From: Acetivibrio alkalicellulosi
GTDB taxonomy: Bacteria; Bacillota; Clostridia; Acetivibrionales; Acetivibrionaceae
Assembly (NCBI GenBank): GCA_008125075.1
Contig: VLTH01000002.1
Location: 3,220,146-3,272,743 of the forward strand
Direction of reading: 5' to 3'
Length of the DNA stretch: 52,598 nt
Shown here piece by piece: positions 37,925 through 46,739 of the stretch (position 1 is its first letter; every line of letters begins with the position of its first letter). The notes beneath the pieces were generated by a model. The model did no database searches, was not told where the DNA came from, and saw nothing but the letters and a program-made list of their open reading frames with translations. The translations under genes were made by a program, and so were the position numbers.

Positions 37925-38028
37925 TTAGGAACACTGATAACATAACTTCCACTACTGTTTCACTTCAGGCCTTATTTGATGCCAAATAGGCCACGTGAAA
38001 AGTGGAAGTAATATTTCAGCGTTCCTTA
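37925..38028. repeat. R1 palindrome, copy f, inside the transporter operon
   Basis: TTAGGAACACTGATAACATA and TCAGCGTTCCTTAA bound an about 100-bp palindrome with the core GGCCTTATTTGATGCCAAAT. It fills the gap between the permease stop (38026) and the binding-protein gene. Confidence 0.85.
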
Positions 38029-38994
38029 ACCAACTATGCCACTTCTCTCAACACCTTCCATAAAGAATCGTTGTAATATAAGGTATATTACTATAACAGG
38101 CAGTATGGTTAAAAGCACTGCTGAATTGGTTATTAGCTCAACATGTCTCGGGTCTGTTATTCGTTCAATTTGAGCTAAAGAGCCTGCCACATTAGGAAGT
38201 CTTAATGAAATCATTTCTGCATTTGACATAAAAAGAGAAGTCATAAAAGTGTCATTATACTGCCATACCAATGAAAACAAGGCAACTATAACAATTGCAG
38301 GAACTGCATTGGGTAACATAATTCTAAAAAATATTTTTATAGCACCTGCTCCATCTATTAATGCAGCTTCTTCTATTTCCTTAGGTAAACCTCTAAAAAA
38401 CTGCCTGAATATATAAATATATAAACCTGAACGCAGTCCCATACCAGTTATTGTCATTAAAATAATTGGGGCTTTGGTATTAAGTAAATTAATTGGTTGT
38501 CCACCATTAAACAATGAAATTATTCCAAAAATATCAAAATATCTAAACTGGGTATATAAAGGTACCATTATTGTATGTATCGGTACAATTATTGTTAAAA
38601 TTACACCCCCAAATAATATTTTTTTAAAGGGAAAGTCAAATCTTGCAAACCCATACCCAACCAATGAACATATAAGAGTTTGTATAATCATTAGTAATAA
38701 AACAAAACTAAATGTTTTATAAATCACTGGTAAATAATTTAGCTTTTCTACAGCTATTTTAATATTGTCTAAAGTAGGATTCATTGGTATAAGATAAATC
38801 AAAGGATTATATACCTCTTTTATGCTCATAAATGAATTACTTACTACTGTTATAATAGGCCCTAATATTACATAGGCAATGCAAATTAAAAATATCCACC
38901 TCAAAACAAAAATCAAAGTATCTTTGCATTTGGTTTTAAATCTATACTTTTCCCTTGCGTAATATTCTGGGTTTATAAGCTTAGCTAATTTCAC
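38026..38994 (-). CDS. carbohydrate ABC transporter permease (MalG type)
   Basis: This 322-aa membrane protein has six predicted helices and the cytoplasmic EAA loop EIEEAALIDGAGAIKIFFRI ending MLPNAVPA, which contacts the ATPase. The long first periplasmic loop contains NSFMSIKEVYNP, and the C-terminus FFMEGVERSGIVG is typical of MalG-like (CUT1) permeases. It pairs with the next upstream permease gene. No ATPase gene is in the cluster, so a shared MsmX-type ATPase is likely; that is inference. Confidence 0.93.
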   Translation of the reverse strand: MKLAKLINPEYYAREKYRFKTKCKDTLIFVLRWIFLICIAYVILGPIITVVSNSFMSIKEVYNPLIYLIPMNPTLDNIKIAVEKLNYLPVIYKTFSFVLLLMIIQTLICSLVGYGFARFDFPFKKILFGGVILTIIVPIHTIMVPLYTQFRYFDIFGIISLFNGGQPINLLNTKAPIILMTITGMGLRSGLYIYIFRQFFRGLPKEIEEAALIDGAGAIKIFFRIMLPNAVPAIVIVALFSLVWQYNDTFMTSLFMSNAEMISLRLPNVAGSLAQIERITDPRHVELITNSAVLLTILPVIVIYLILQRFFMEGVERSGIVG

Positions 38995-39006
38995 ACCTTC
39001 ACCTCC

Positions 39007-39975
39007 CTAATTGTAATAAAAGGTCTTCTTTGATATTATCCAGCTTGCAAAGACAAGAATAAGGCATATAATTAAAGTATTTATTATTGACATTGCTGAG
39101 CTAAGTCCAAAACGCATATTAGTAAAAGCAGTGTTTTTGGCAATTTCAACAACTTCACTTAATACAAATGAATCAATAATTGTATATACTACGTTAGTCA
39201 GTATTAGAGGACTAACCATTGGCAATGTAACTTTCCAAAAGGTTTCATAAGCTGTTGCTCCCTCTATTTTAGCTGCCTCGTAAAGTACTCCTGGTATAGA
39301 CTGAAGGGCTGCAAGAAAAATAAGAATTTGTACACCTGATGACCTTACAATATCATAGACTCTGTTAACTGCATCCACTATGTATTCTAAAAAAACCAGC
39401 GGAAAACCAAAGTCTGTAAAAATGACAAACAGGTAATATATACTAAACCCAGAGTCTTTTCTAACCTCTGGTGGTATGGTAGAAACTCCTTCCACCAACA
39501 TATTCATTGCTGACTCTAAAGCACTTACAATAGCGGGTGACAAAAGTATTACCGGCAAGAAAAATATTGCTCTCATAATTGTCCTGCCTTTAAACTTACC
39601 ATTTAAAACAATTGCAGTAAACAGACTAAAAAATATAATCAGAGGAACATCCAACAACATATTGCCAACAGACTGAGCTAATGTTCTATTGAAAGATGCA
39701 TGACTTGCAACTGCAAAAATATAGTTTTCAAGTCCTGCAAATGTCAACGAATAGCCTTGTCCAGCGGGATCAATAGTTACCCTGCTAAAACTATATATAA
39801 ATGCACTAGCAAGATTACGCACAAAAAACAATAAAAAACCTATAAGCCACGGCAATATAAAAACATATCCTAAAACCATCTTTTTTTGCCTTAAGGATAA
39901 CTTGCTCTTTTTTACAACTATTTCTTCTTCATTTTCTAATGTTTTTTTATTAATTTTCTCTTTTTTATTTTTCAA
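39007..39975 (-). CDS. sugar ABC transporter permease (MalF/LacF type)
   Basis: This 322-aa protein has a basic N-terminal tail (MKNKKEKINKKTLENEEEIV), six helices starting at MVLGYVFILPWLIGFLLFFV, and the EAA loop LYEAAKIEGATAYETFWKVT followed by LPMVSPLI. Its extra-cytoplasmic loops are longer than usual (about residues 150-200). Its start overlaps the 3' end of the DUF5696 gene by 11 bases, showing coupling in one operon. Confidence 0.92.
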   Translation of the reverse strand: MKNKKEKINKKTLENEEEIVVKKSKLSLRQKKMVLGYVFILPWLIGFLLFFVRNLASAFIYSFSRVTIDPAGQGYSLTFAGLENYIFAVASHASFNRTLAQSVGNMLLDVPLIIFFSLFTAIVLNGKFKGRTIMRAIFFLPVILLSPAIVSALESAMNMLVEGVSTIPPEVRKDSGFSIYYLFVIFTDFGFPLVFLEYIVDAVNRVYDIVRSSGVQILIFLAALQSIPGVLYEAAKIEGATAYETFWKVTLPMVSPLILTNVVYTIIDSFVLSEVVEIAKNTAFTNMRFGLSSAMSIINTLIICLILVFASWIISKKTFYYN

Positions 39976-42562
39976 TAGATGTGCCCCCCTTTACAACAGC
40001 GTAGCTTTTTCCACCAATAATATTTCCATCAACATTTACACTATAATCATTATAATTAACAAATACAGACATTTCATTTTCATAAATTACTTCTTTTACA
40101 CCTTCGGAATGTATACGGTGTTTTATCATTTTTTGATTTCTTAATCCTGATAAAACCTTAGATACTTCATTATATATTTCAACAGCCTCATCAATCCAAT
40201 CTCTAAAATGAGTAGAAAACATAAACTCTAATGAAGTATTCTTTAATGAAGATGTCTCATCATAAGTCCAGGTGAAATATGGCGCAACCCCATACTCTAT
40301 CATTTTTAATATAAAATCTTCCTTATTGTATGCACTTTCTAAATTTATGGGATGGCCTGCGTAATCAATGGAACCATGCACTACCATTTGGTAAAAGGGA
40401 ACTTCCACATCTACAATACGAAACATATTCATATATGTAGGAATTCCAATCAAATTACTGGCAAAAGGAAGACAATAGGCATTTCCCCCTTTAATCATTA
40501 AATCTTCATTCAAGGAACTTAATTTTTTTAATTGATCTACAGCTATGTGTTTTGAAAGTTCTCTGTCAACAGGTCTTTTTCTCCTTTTATCAGAAGGAAG
40601 CACATCTCCTAAATCCCTTAGTGATAATGAGTCCATTTCTAAAGGTGAATATGTCCTATTAAATTTATCTACATGCTTTATCAAAGCTATAGGTGATACT
40701 AGGTAATACATACTCTCTGGAAATCTTGTAAACATTCTCATGGTTGATTGATTATAAGGGCTGTGTATTACATTCATTTCAGAAATATATCTAGAAGCTT
40801 CAAACATAGGTATAAATGAACTACTTTTATACCTAACTTGATAAAATGAAACATCCGGATATAATTTCCCACCTGTATCAATAAGCCCATCTCTTAAACT
40901 AAGTAATCCCTTTTGCCCTCCTAGTTTTCTTTCAACTTTAACTGATTTTGCAGCATCATGGTAATATCCATCATTAAACCATCCTAAATACCTAAGTCTA
41001 ATATCATTTACTCCCTGGCTGTTTAAGCTGTCAACAATAGTTTTTGCTTCACTAAAACTAGTTACAGAACTAGTGGATCTGTATGGTACTCCCATAAAAG
41101 TCTCCCTTTTTTCAATCCCTCCTAGTATGTCAAGATAAAAGGGTAGTTTTTCCTCCCTGACTTTAGGAGTCAGTACATTGTTTGTTATCAAATAGTTCCT
41201 GTAGAGATTTGCCATGCCTGAGTAATGGGCATTTTCCTCTGTCAAAAATACATATCTTATTTTTATGTCACCACTATACATTTCCTGGTCAATAACAGGA
41301 ATATCCTCCTGAGCACCAGACACTCCAAACATGGAAAGAAGTTCATAATCTCTTACAGTAAAGTAACTGTTGACAAAGTTGTACGAGTGAGTTTTTCCAC
41401 TTATATCTGCCCTTATAGTTCCAAGTGACTCACCCTCTTCAATTATTGCAAACCATCCACTGTTACCTTTTTTAGCACCAAACACAGGTAATCTTACTGG
41501 CTCTGTAATCTGGGTTCTTGTATAGCTTACAGTCAATGGATTCATGGCATAAACATGTTGAACATAAGGGTCACTGGCCGTTTTTCCATTATTAAAATTT
41601 ATAAGAGAACCACTGCCATTTGGAACAAACATGTATCCTTCATCCTCTAAACTACCTGCTCCAAAATATCTTAAAATATCTATTGTACCTAATTTCTCTG
41701 ATTCTCTTTCCTTTATTTGTTGGGTTGATATTGTTACAACTAAACTGTCATCATCTAATCTATAGTCTAAAGGTATCTTAAAATATGGTTTTTCTACTTC
41801 TATAATATTGCCACTTAATTCATTATCATAAGCTAAGTCCTCCTCAGTATACCCAGCCTTTTTAAATGCAGTTAACATTCTATTTAAAATAATTCTTGAG
41901 TCCTCTACACTACTTCTACGTTCTAAAAATCCTTCTTTATTTAAAGATGCTACATATTGTCTTGTCACTTCTTTTACTTCATCTTCATCTAAATTATCCA
42001 ATATTTTTTCTTTAAGTCTTTCTTCTGTAATATACTTAGGAAGAGCATCAATTCCCATTGATAAATCACCTAGAACATATTTAATTCTAATACCATCTTT
42101 TATTTTTTGTATTTCAAATTGCTCTCTTAAAATACTGTCCACATAGTTGTTCATAGATCCCTCATTTCGATTTTTATCATAGTACCGAATTATTATCTGA
42201 GATGATAATAGTTCTTTTGTGGTAGAATTGGCCAAAGGATCATTGTTTCTATCTACAGGATTAGAATAAAAAATTTCACTGCTTCTTTTATCATAAACAG
42301 CTATTTCAGTAGTTTTTTCGTTTATATAAAGTTTAAGGGTATCATTCTCATGGGCAAGAGACATTCCCCTTACATTATTTTGAGAATCCTTAAGAGGTAT
42401 AAATTTAGTTCCCTCCTCAAATTGATATGTCTTTGCAAATGACAGATACTCAGGAAGCTTAAAATATTCAAAATACAAATATGCAAATGATATGGAAGCT
42501 ACAAGAAGAATAGCTCCTAATGCTGTAATTATAATATTTTTAAGCTTTATCTCCTTTATCAT
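39965..42562 (-). CDS. DUF5696 membrane-anchored protein
   Basis: This 865-aa protein has one N-terminal membrane anchor (IIITALGAILLVASISFAYL) and a large outside part. The C-terminal two thirds look like a DUF5696 TIM-barrel region related to glycoside hydrolases (FYLDILGGIEKRETFMGVPY, GVNDIRLRYLGWFNDGYYHD, YLVSPIALIKHVDKF, MVVHGSIDYAGHPINLESAY, YGVAPYFTWTYDETSSLKNT). A catalytic pair cannot be assigned. This family recurs in Paenibacillus and clostridial clusters with YIP1 and sugar transporters, to my knowledge without a known function. It lies between the YIP1 gene and the permease pair. Confidence 0.85.
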   Translation of the reverse strand: MIKEIKLKNIIITALGAILLVASISFAYLYFEYFKLPEYLSFAKTYQFEEGTKFIPLKDSQNNVRGMSLAHENDTLKLYINEKTTEIAVYDKRSSEIFYSNPVDRNNDPLANSTTKELLSSQIIIRYYDKNRNEGSMNNYVDSILREQFEIQKIKDGIRIKYVLGDLSMGIDALPKYITEERLKEKILDNLDEDEVKEVTRQYVASLNKEGFLERRSSVEDSRIILNRMLTAFKKAGYTEEDLAYDNELSGNIIEVEKPYFKIPLDYRLDDDSLVVTISTQQIKERESEKLGTIDILRYFGAGSLEDEGYMFVPNGSGSLINFNNGKTASDPYVQHVYAMNPLTVSYTRTQITEPVRLPVFGAKKGNSGWFAIIEEGESLGTIRADISGKTHSYNFVNSYFTVRDYELLSMFGVSGAQEDIPVIDQEMYSGDIKIRYVFLTEENAHYSGMANLYRNYLITNNVLTPKVREEKLPFYLDILGGIEKRETFMGVPYRSTSSVTSFSEAKTIVDSLNSQGVNDIRLRYLGWFNDGYYHDAAKSVKVERKLGGQKGLLSLRDGLIDTGGKLYPDVSFYQVRYKSSSFIPMFEASRYISEMNVIHSPYNQSTMRMFTRFPESMYYLVSPIALIKHVDKFNRTYSPLEMDSLSLRDLGDVLPSDKRRKRPVDRELSKHIAVDQLKKLSSLNEDLMIKGGNAYCLPFASNLIGIPTYMNMFRIVDVEVPFYQMVVHGSIDYAGHPINLESAYNKEDFILKMIEYGVAPYFTWTYDETSSLKNTSLEFMFSTHFRDWIDEAVEIYNEVSKVLSGLRNQKMIKHRIHSEGVKEVIYENEMSVFVNYNDYSVNVDGNIIGGKSYAVVKGGTSIEK

Positions 42563-42573
42563 ATATAGCCCCC

Positions 42574-43191
42574 TTAAGCTCTAAAAATTATTTCTATATA
42601 TATGCTTCTCATAAAAAGATATATTTGTTGAATCAGTGTAAATGTTAAGAGAATTAAAAATATAATAATCAGCATGGATATACCTGTAATAATGAAAGTT
42701 GCTATTGTCTTAGTCAGTGAATAATTGTGTACAGTCATAATTCCTACAAACATTAGCAGCAAAAACCATGTAAATGCAACTCCAATAATTAAGTAATAGA
42801 AAGCTTCTTCATTATCTGCAACCACATTCCCAAAAATGGTAGCAGGAATTAAAGCCATTATCAAAGGTGTCAAAGAATATGAGGTAGCCATAGCTATGTC
42901 CTTAAGCTTCCCTTCACCATCCATAAGTGTAGTAACAGACCAATTTGCACTGCACCATAGTATATAAAGTGTAACTACTGCAATCAAATCCATTAATGTA
43001 TTTAAAGTAAGTGGATCTACCTTATTTACTGTAAAACCAGCATATTGCCTGTTTATTGAATATGACAACCATAAGAGAATAATATTTATTATTGCTATGC
43101 TCATCTTGCCCTTTTTCTCGTATTTCATAGTATAAAATCCATCTAGTGGATGTGTTATTACATATAGAGGAAATTTAATGTTATTAAGCAT
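42574..43191 (-). CDS. YIP1 family membrane protein
   Basis: This protein of about 205 aa has a short cytoplasmic N-terminus typical of YIP1 proteins (ITHPLDGFYTMKYEKKGKMS) and five membrane segments (about 34-48, 67-88, 104-124, 134-155 and 165-190). The ATG at 43191 is 10 bases after GGAGG; a GTG at 43197 is an alternative. It overlaps the end of the NHL/TPR gene, so the two are coupled. Its role in the cluster is unknown. Confidence 0.82.
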   Translation of the reverse strand: MLNNIKFPLYVITHPLDGFYTMKYEKKGKMSIAIINIILLWLSYSINRQYAGFTVNKVDPLTLNTLMDLIAVVTLYILWCSANWSVTTLMDGEGKLKDIAMATSYSLTPLIMALIPATIFGNVVADNEEAFYYLIIGVAFTWFLLLMFVGIMTVHNYSLTKTIATFIITGISMLIIIFLILLTFTLIQQIYLFMRSIYIEIIFRA

Positions 43192-44635
43192 TTTCACACT
43201 TCCTCCTTAACACTATTTTGTTTTTAAATATTTTAAAGACTATAAAACAAATAAGCAACACCATTAAAGCTGTTAATACATAGCCTAAATTAGCCTTTAA
43301 AACTTCATTTCTATATCTCTTAAACGCTATCGAGTAGTATTTTTGATCCATTCCAATCTTAAAGTATTTCATTGCCTCTTTGTTGTTCCCATCAGCTAAA
43401 AGAGCTTTTCCAACGCCAACATATGCTAATTCAAAGTTTGCATTAAGTTTTAAAACCTTACTCCAAAACTTTGCAGTTTCTTCATCCCTGCCTTCATGTT
43501 GTAGAGCTATTGCTGTGTTTATATAACTTCCATAATTTGTAGTCTCAAATATTATAACTTCTCCTAAATCCCTGTCCAATACAATAAGGTTTTCATCTAA
43601 TTCATCAATGGCAACCGGCCTTCTAAAAGTACCTGTCTGAGTTCCAACTCCACCGAATATGTATAATAAATTGCCCTGATGGTCATATGTAAAAATTCTT
43701 CCCCTTCTAGAATCTAAAACCGAATACATTCTGTTATCACGGACTATTATGTCAACAAACCTAGAGGGTCCTCCATACCTGCCTATATGCGTGTAATAAT
43801 GATCTCCTCGTACAGGAGCATTTACAGGCCTTCTTAAAACATCCTCCCCGCTAGGATTAAGTCTTTTAACTGTCTCATTTGAAAAGTTGTCAATATTAGT
43901 TGTATAAATAAATCCACCCGAATCAATATCCATATTTGTAAATTCAGTAGGAACAAATAACTGCTGTCTTTGCCTTTGCTCCTTTGTAGATAAAGACCTC
44001 CATATAATGTCTGTAAGGCTTACATTTACTTTAATAGTTCCAACATATCCAAAAAAATCTCCCTCTTCATCAAAATTCATTATCCCCTGAAGTACATTTC
44101 TTGCTATTACAAACACCCTGTCTGCATAATCAACACATACTTTAAGTGGTGCAAAAATAAAGTTTTCAGGAAATAGCTCTGACTTAGGGTCTGCTATTAC
44201 TTTTATTAAATCACCTTTTCTTGTTAATGCAACTATTCTTCTATTATCTGTATCTGCAATATATATGTCACCTTTTTTTGTCACATAAATTCCATGGGGA
44301 TTGTTAAAAGTGTCCTCTTCCCCATCATTTATAAATTTAGATATTGTTTCAACATGATTCCATTTATTGTCAAAAACAACAATCCTGTTGTTTCCCGTAT
44401 CTAAAATAAATATTTCTCCATCTTCTGTAACGTGCATATCTTCAGGCCTTTGAAAAGATCCAACACCTAAGCTGTTTCCATCCACACTTTTTATAGGCAC
44501 ATAAGGTGCAGGAGAAGGCACCACATTAAATCTGAAATCATAGGTATAGCTCTCATATGGAACATTAGCACCAAATGATGAAAATGAAAATATAAATATG
44601 ATAAAACCTACTAATAAAGCTACAGGCCTCTTCAT
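43184..44635 (-). CDS. secreted NHL-repeat/TPR protein with C-terminal membrane anchor
   Basis: This 483-aa protein has a signal peptide (MKRPVALLVGFIIFIFSFSS), an NHL-type beta-propeller with repeats such as FQRPEDMHVTEDGEIFILDT, FNNPHGIYVTKKGDIYIADT and FRRPVAIDELDENLIVLDRD, then two TPR-like helices pairs (about 373-435: AEFWSK-type repeats including ELAYVGVGKALLADGNNKEA), and a membrane helix (about 448-468) followed by a basic tail. The propeller would be outside the cell. It overlaps the YIP1 gene and lies 10 bases after the upstream permease gene. NHL propellers bind ligands, and this could be a sensor or binding module. Confidence 0.85.
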   Translation of the reverse strand: MKRPVALLVGFIIFIFSFSSFGANVPYESYTYDFRFNVVPSPAPYVPIKSVDGNSLGVGSFQRPEDMHVTEDGEIFILDTGNNRIVVFDNKWNHVETISKFINDGEEDTFNNPHGIYVTKKGDIYIADTDNRRIVALTRKGDLIKVIADPKSELFPENFIFAPLKVCVDYADRVFVIARNVLQGIMNFDEEGDFFGYVGTIKVNVSLTDIIWRSLSTKEQRQRQQLFVPTEFTNMDIDSGGFIYTTNIDNFSNETVKRLNPSGEDVLRRPVNAPVRGDHYYTHIGRYGGPSRFVDIIVRDNRMYSVLDSRRGRIFTYDHQGNLLYIFGGVGTQTGTFRRPVAIDELDENLIVLDRDLGEVIIFETTNYGSYINTAIALQHEGRDEETAKFWSKVLKLNANFELAYVGVGKALLADGNNKEAMKYFKIGMDQKYYSIAFKRYRNEVLKANLGYVLTALMVLLICFIVFKIFKNKIVLRRKCENA

Positions 44636-44645
44636 TTAGCTCCCC

Positions 44646-45503
44646 CTATTCCTTCATGCCTGATGTGGACATTGTCTCTAATATATTGTTTTGAGCAATT
44701 ATAAAAAATACAACAGGTACAATCATTAGTATAAATCCAACTGCACTGCCTACTCCTGCTCTGGCAACTCCACCCTGTATTATTTGATTTAAAGCATAGT
44801 TTAGAGGTTTTAGCTGCTCGCTTCTTAAAAATATACTGCCATTGTTGCCCCACAAAAATTGAAACATTAATATAGTAAGAGTAAGCCATGCAGGCTTTAC
44901 ATTTGGCATAATAATAGACCAGTATATTCTAAACTCATTTGCCCCATCAATTCTTGCAGACTCTATAATGGAATCGGGAATCTGCTCTATAAACTGTTTC
45001 ATTAGATAAAGTCCTAATGAATATGAACATGCAGGAAGTATAAGTGCTAAATATGTATTATTAATCCCTAAGGCTGATATAATCATATAGTTTGGTATTG
45101 CTGTTACATTATGTGAAAACATCAGGGATAAAACTACAATTGAAAACAGTATTTTTTTACCGGGCATTTTATGTTTTGCCAGTGGATATGCAGCTGCTGA
45201 AGCAAAAATCACATGTCCTAAAGTACCAAAAAATGTTATGATAACTGTGTTTAATATGTATCTGCTAAAAGGAACCCATGACTGGGACATTAAAATAAAC
45301 AAATCAAAGAAGTTGTCTAAAGTGGGGTTTCTAACAAAAATCCTGGGTGGAAATAAAAATAATTCATGTAGTGGCTTAAAAGCATTATTTATTATAAATA
45401 CCAGAGGTAGTGCCATAAATATCCCTACAATTGTAAGGAATATAAAGAGCACCATGGTACCTGCTGTTGACCTATTAACACGTTTTACTCCATATCTTAA
45501 CAC
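44646..45503 (-). CDS. carbohydrate ABC transporter permease (MalG type)
   Basis: This 285-aa permease has six helices and the EAA loop SIIESARIDGANEFRIYWSI ending IMPNVKPA. KPLHELFLFPPRIFVRNPTL is the usual first outside loop of CUT1 MalG-like proteins. It lies two bases after the partner permease and just before the NHL/TPR gene. It differs clearly from the permease at 38026-38994, so the cluster has two distinct transporters. Confidence 0.93.
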   Translation of the reverse strand: MLRYGVKRVNRSTAGTMVLFIFLTIVGIFMALPLVFIINNAFKPLHELFLFPPRIFVRNPTLDNFFDLFILMSQSWVPFSRYILNTVIITFFGTLGHVIFASAAAYPLAKHKMPGKKILFSIVVLSLMFSHNVTAIPNYMIISALGINNTYLALILPACSYSLGLYLMKQFIEQIPDSIIESARIDGANEFRIYWSIIMPNVKPAWLTLTILMFQFLWGNNGSIFLRSEQLKPLNYALNQIIQGGVARAGVGSAVGFILMIVPVVFFIIAQNNILETMSTSGMKE

Positions 45504-45505
45504 CT

Positions 45506-46465
45506 TTAAGTCCCCACCCTTCTTAATAGTCTTTGAATTCCCTTATTTGTTCCAACCATGAGCAAGAATAGTATTGATGCAATTGCTGAGGCATATCCCA
45601 TTTCAAATCGAATGGTACCAAAATCAATCAAGTGGGTTACAACTGTCTCACCGGCATAGTTGACACTAGGGAATCCTGCTAGTTGTATTGAGATCTCTGA
45701 CACTGCAAAAGCCTGTGTTATCTGTATTACTGCACCAAATAAAAGCTGTGGCTTCATTGATGGAAGGGTAATAAACCAAAGTTCCTGCCATCTATTAGTA
45801 ATGCCATCAACAGCTCCTGCTTCGTAAAGTGTTTTGTTAACAGTCTGAATACCTGCAATAAATGCAAGAAATCCAGTTCCTAAGCTTAGCCACAACTGAA
45901 CAATAATTAATATTGGAAGAATATATTCCTCTGTCTTAAGCCATTGAACTGGCTCCATTATCAGGCTTAAGTTCATAAGAAAACCATTTGCAAAACCATA
46001 CCTGTCACCAGAAAAAATTATTCTCCATATAAAAAATACATTTCCCGAAATAGATGGAGCGTAGAAAACAAGTGTCAATACAGCCCGTAGTTTCCTGGGA
46101 AATTCATTAATTATCCACGCAAATAAAAAACATGCTATATAACTTATAGGTCCTGTGACAACTGCAAAAAGCAAAGTATTTTTTATAGCTGTAATAAATA
46201 TATCGTCCTCTAGAAATAATCTTGTATAGTTATTCCATCCAACAAACTTTGGCACTTCTAGCATGTTAAAGTTGGTGAAGCTAAGTACTATAGATGCTAT
46301 TACAGGTAAAAGAGTAAAGATAAAAAATAATATAAAATATGGTGCCATCAAAAAATAAGACTGTTTATTTTTCTTTATACTATCCGCTAAAGAACACTCA
46401 TTTTCTTTTCTCTTTTCAGTTTTAAAGACTACTTCCTTGTTGCTGCTTATTATAGGCTTTTCCAT
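45506..46465 (-). CDS. sugar ABC transporter permease (MalF type)
   Basis: This 319-aa permease has a charged N-terminal tail, six helices from YFLMAPYFILFFIFTLLPVI, and the EAA loop TLYEAGAVDGITNRWQELWF followed by ITLPSMKPQL. It is the first permease downstream of the giant binding protein, with a 274-bp gap that holds a large palindromic element. The start has a GGAGAG ribosome site. Confidence 0.93.
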   Translation of the reverse strand: MEKPIISSNKEVVFKTEKRKENECSLADSIKKNKQSYFLMAPYFILFFIFTLLPVIASIVLSFTNFNMLEVPKFVGWNNYTRLFLEDDIFITAIKNTLLFAVVTGPISYIACFLFAWIINEFPRKLRAVLTLVFYAPSISGNVFFIWRIIFSGDRYGFANGFLMNLSLIMEPVQWLKTEEYILPILIIVQLWLSLGTGFLAFIAGIQTVNKTLYEAGAVDGITNRWQELWFITLPSMKPQLLFGAVIQITQAFAVSEISIQLAGFPSVNYAGETVVTHLIDFGTIRFEMGYASAIASILFLLMVGTNKGIQRLLRRVGT

Positions 46466-46508
46466 ATGGCTCTCCTTATTTAAACTTATAGCGGATACAT
46501 ATTTTTTA

Positions 46509-46676
46509 AGTGAAGAAAAACATGGAAGAAATATTGTGAAGCAAGTTGTAGAGCCTGTTAATGCGACGAGGAAAGGGAGAGCATTGTTTGAGCGATAGCG
46601 AGTTTTGCTCGACCCCGAGGAGCTTTTACTGGCTCTAAACTGCGTAACTTAAGTTTCTGGAATGTTTTTCTTCACT
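46509..46676. repeat. R3 element, full copy: 168-bp near-palindrome inside the operon
   Basis: AGTGAAGAAAAACATGGAAG (46509) and the complementary right arm ending TTTTTCTTCACT (46676) bound an element with inner GTTGTAGAGCC/GGCTCTAAACT arms and a central GAGC/GCTC hairpin. It occupies the gap between the giant binding-protein gene and the permease genes. Confidence 0.8.
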
Positions 46677-46739
46677 TTCAATAATACACCCACTTACAGA
46701 TATCTTTATAAGAGCGATAGTACTTTAAACAGTTTACTT

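Noticed and set aside
44632-44889. 85-codon frame overlapping the permease
   Set aside because: It is out of frame within a clear permease gene and Cys/Ser-rich in a non-protein-like way.
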